Below, in pieces: positions 6,312-6,844 of a stretch of DNA of 6,844 nucleotides; position 1 is the stretch's first letter, and each line of letters opens with the position of its first letter. The DNA comes from Clostridiaceae bacterium. GTDB taxonomy: Bacteria > Bacillota > Clostridia > Oscillospirales > Acutalibacteraceae. The notes beneath the pieces were generated by a model that made no database searches, was not told the origin of the DNA, and worked only from the letters and a program-made list of their open reading frames with translations. Made by a program: the position numbers and the translations under genes. The DNA is taken from assembly GCA_016295895.1 (NCBI GenBank), contig JAEDKI010000110.1:1-6844 (forward strand). Reading direction: 5' to 3'.

Positions 6312-6353
6312 GATACATTTGATGGCAATATCAGTATTGCCTGTTTGTATCGG
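6310..6353 (-). promoter_or_regulatory. Nested inverted repeat in the sigG leader
   Basis: The outer arms are 8 bp, perfectly complementary (6310-6317 and 6346-6353, + strand CCGATACA / TGTATCGG). The inner arms are 7 bp, also perfect (6324-6330 GGCAATA and 6335-6341 TATTGCC), around a TCAG/CTGA tetraloop; a 6/4 internal loop separates them. In - strand RNA this is one long hairpin ending at the sigG Shine-Dalgarno. It may dampen translation, act as an attenuator (GGTGA then TTTTTT follows on the - strand), or be an operator. A translation-reducing leader hairpin has, to my knowledge, been described for B. subtilis sigG. Confidence 0.6.
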
Positions 6354-6361
6354 AGTTATTA
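6332..6361 (-). promoter_or_regulatory. Candidate sigma-F-type promoter for sigG
   Basis: On the - strand GGCAATACTG (6341-6332) agrees at all five fixed positions with the sigma-F -10 consensus GGNNANANTN. At a 15-base spacing the -35 position reads TAATA (6361-6357), only 3 of 5 matches to GYWTA. SigF transcribes sigG in Bacillus from a promoter with a weak -35, so the arrangement is sensible, but the match is short and could be chance. If this is the only promoter, the transcript would start inside the inverted repeat and the full hairpin would form only in longer transcripts. Confidence 0.3.
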
Positions 6362-6373
6362 TTATCTTTATTT

Positions 6374-6844
6374 TTATTCGCCGAACATTCCGTTCCACAT
6401 GGCATTTCTGAGAGAGCCGTTATAATCGCTGCCCTCCTGCCAGTTAAATATGCCGCCGAAACCGTTTTCTTTGACCCAATGAGCCTTTTTGACGATTGAT
6501 TCGGGCGTGTCAATTCCGAGCTTTGCGCCATCGATGATTATATAGTCCTGATCTTCGCCCCGTTCAAGGCTTGCCTTGCCACGGCTGACAAGCTCGGTCA
6601 GATAATCGTATCCGACCCAATTGTATTTTTCGGTTTTGCTCCTTGCATAAAAAGGAACGCCGAGAATGAGCTTGCTCTTGTCAATGAGCTTTGCCCAATC
6701 GTTCATGTTCTTAACAGTCAGCGCAAAGCTTGAATGGTCGCAGTCTGTCATGTCATAGGTCATAACGTTAACAAAATCAAAAACACCGTTCAGAAGCGAA
6801 TAATCAAGGTCGCCCCAAAGGTCGCTGCCGACTGCGGCGGTCAG
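6374..6844 (-). CDS. Glycoside hydrolase family 18 (chitinase/endo-N-acetylglucosaminidase-like), 5' partial
   Basis: The last 156 residues of a GH18 TIM-barrel enzyme; the frame is open to the right edge of the window. The ATG at 6763 is internal: it is the Met of the conserved DFVNVMTYDM strand (TYD at 6760-6752), and in-frame codons continue upstream (LTAAVGSDLWGDL). Other family marks are LGVPFYARS (about 6664-6638) and the last barrel strand GGIFNWQEGSD, whose Trp (6442-6440) normally lines the substrate site. The catalytic D-x-x-D-x-D-x-E strand would lie outside, so activity cannot be judged. GH18 enzymes cleave beta-1,4 bonds next to N-acetylglucosamine in chitin, N-glycans or, in spore enzymes such as SleL, cortex peptidoglycan. 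The visible part is closer to chitinase-like members than to SleL in my reading. It ends about 73 bases before sigG on the same strand, with only the inverted repeat between them as a possible terminator. Location is unknown because the N-terminus is missing. Confidence 0.88.
   Translation of the reverse strand: MTAAVGSDLWGDLDYSLLNGVFDFVNVMTYDMTDCDHSSFALTVKNMNDWAKLIDKSKLILGVPFYARSKTEKYNWVGYDYLTELVSRGKASLERGEDQDYIIIDGAKLGIDTPESIVKKAHWVKENGFGGIFNWQEGSDYNGSLRNAMWNGMFGE

Noticed and set aside
6301..6318. ATG at 6318 as the sigG start
   Set aside because: It has no Shine-Dalgarno and lies in the stem of the inverted repeat; not excluded, but TTG at 6300 has a strong site and gives family length.
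6310..6353. The inverted repeat as a plain terminator for the GH18 gene
   Set aside because: The stem is AT-rich, interrupted, and the T-run is separated from it by five bases, so it is a weak terminator at best; kept as a possible attenuator instead.
1..6844. Mobile elements, CRISPR arrays, tRNA or rRNA genes, riboswitches
   Set aside because: No transposase-like protein, regularly spaced direct repeat, cloverleaf or conserved riboswitch core was seen on reading both strands, and gaps between genes are too short for most of them.

Overview
The window looks like the chromosome of an endospore-forming, low-to-mid GC Firmicute, most likely a gut-type clostridium of the Oscillospirales/Ruminococcaceae kind. 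The strongest evidence is an intact forespore sigma factor gene (sigG) together with purine-rich Shine-Dalgarno sites, tight gene packing and clostridial-style protein sequences. The exact lineage is inference. I see no mobile element, CRISPR array, tRNA, rRNA or phage gene, and no gene-free stretch longer than about 75 bases.

Left and centre (1-5481, + strand): six genes in one direction, with overlaps or gaps of at most 31 bases, probably one transcript whose promoter lies left of the window. In order they are the C-terminal two thirds of an M42 glutamyl aminopeptidase, a complete second M42 aminopeptidase (8-base overlap), a GNAT-type acetyltransferase-like protein (7-base overlap), a YhhN/TMEM86-family membrane protein (putative lysoplasmalogenase), a GH16 glycosidase with an N-terminal hydrophobic segment, and an exported calcineurin-like metallophosphoesterase. 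The first three are probably cytoplasmic (peptide turnover plus an acetyltransferase). The last three act at or outside the membrane (ether-lipid turnover, beta-glucan or galactan cleavage, phosphoester cleavage). A scavenging role is plausible but is inference.

Centre-right (5482-5529): a short convergent intergenic gap holds a strong hairpin with T-runs on both sides, a likely shared terminator.

Right (5530-6844, - strand): sigG is preceded on the same strand by the C-terminal half of a GH18 glycosidase that runs off the window. The roughly 75-base GH18-sigG gap is the most unusual non-coding piece. It can form a nested inverted repeat directly next to a Shine-Dalgarno for a TTG start, and it contains a sigma-F-like -10 element. 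This suggests tuned sigG expression.

I do not see an obviously new multi-gene system. The best leads are the sigG leader, a substitution in SigG at a position that matters in Bacillus, the unusual sigG neighbourhood, and the mixed operon with a YhhN gene in a presumed anaerobe.
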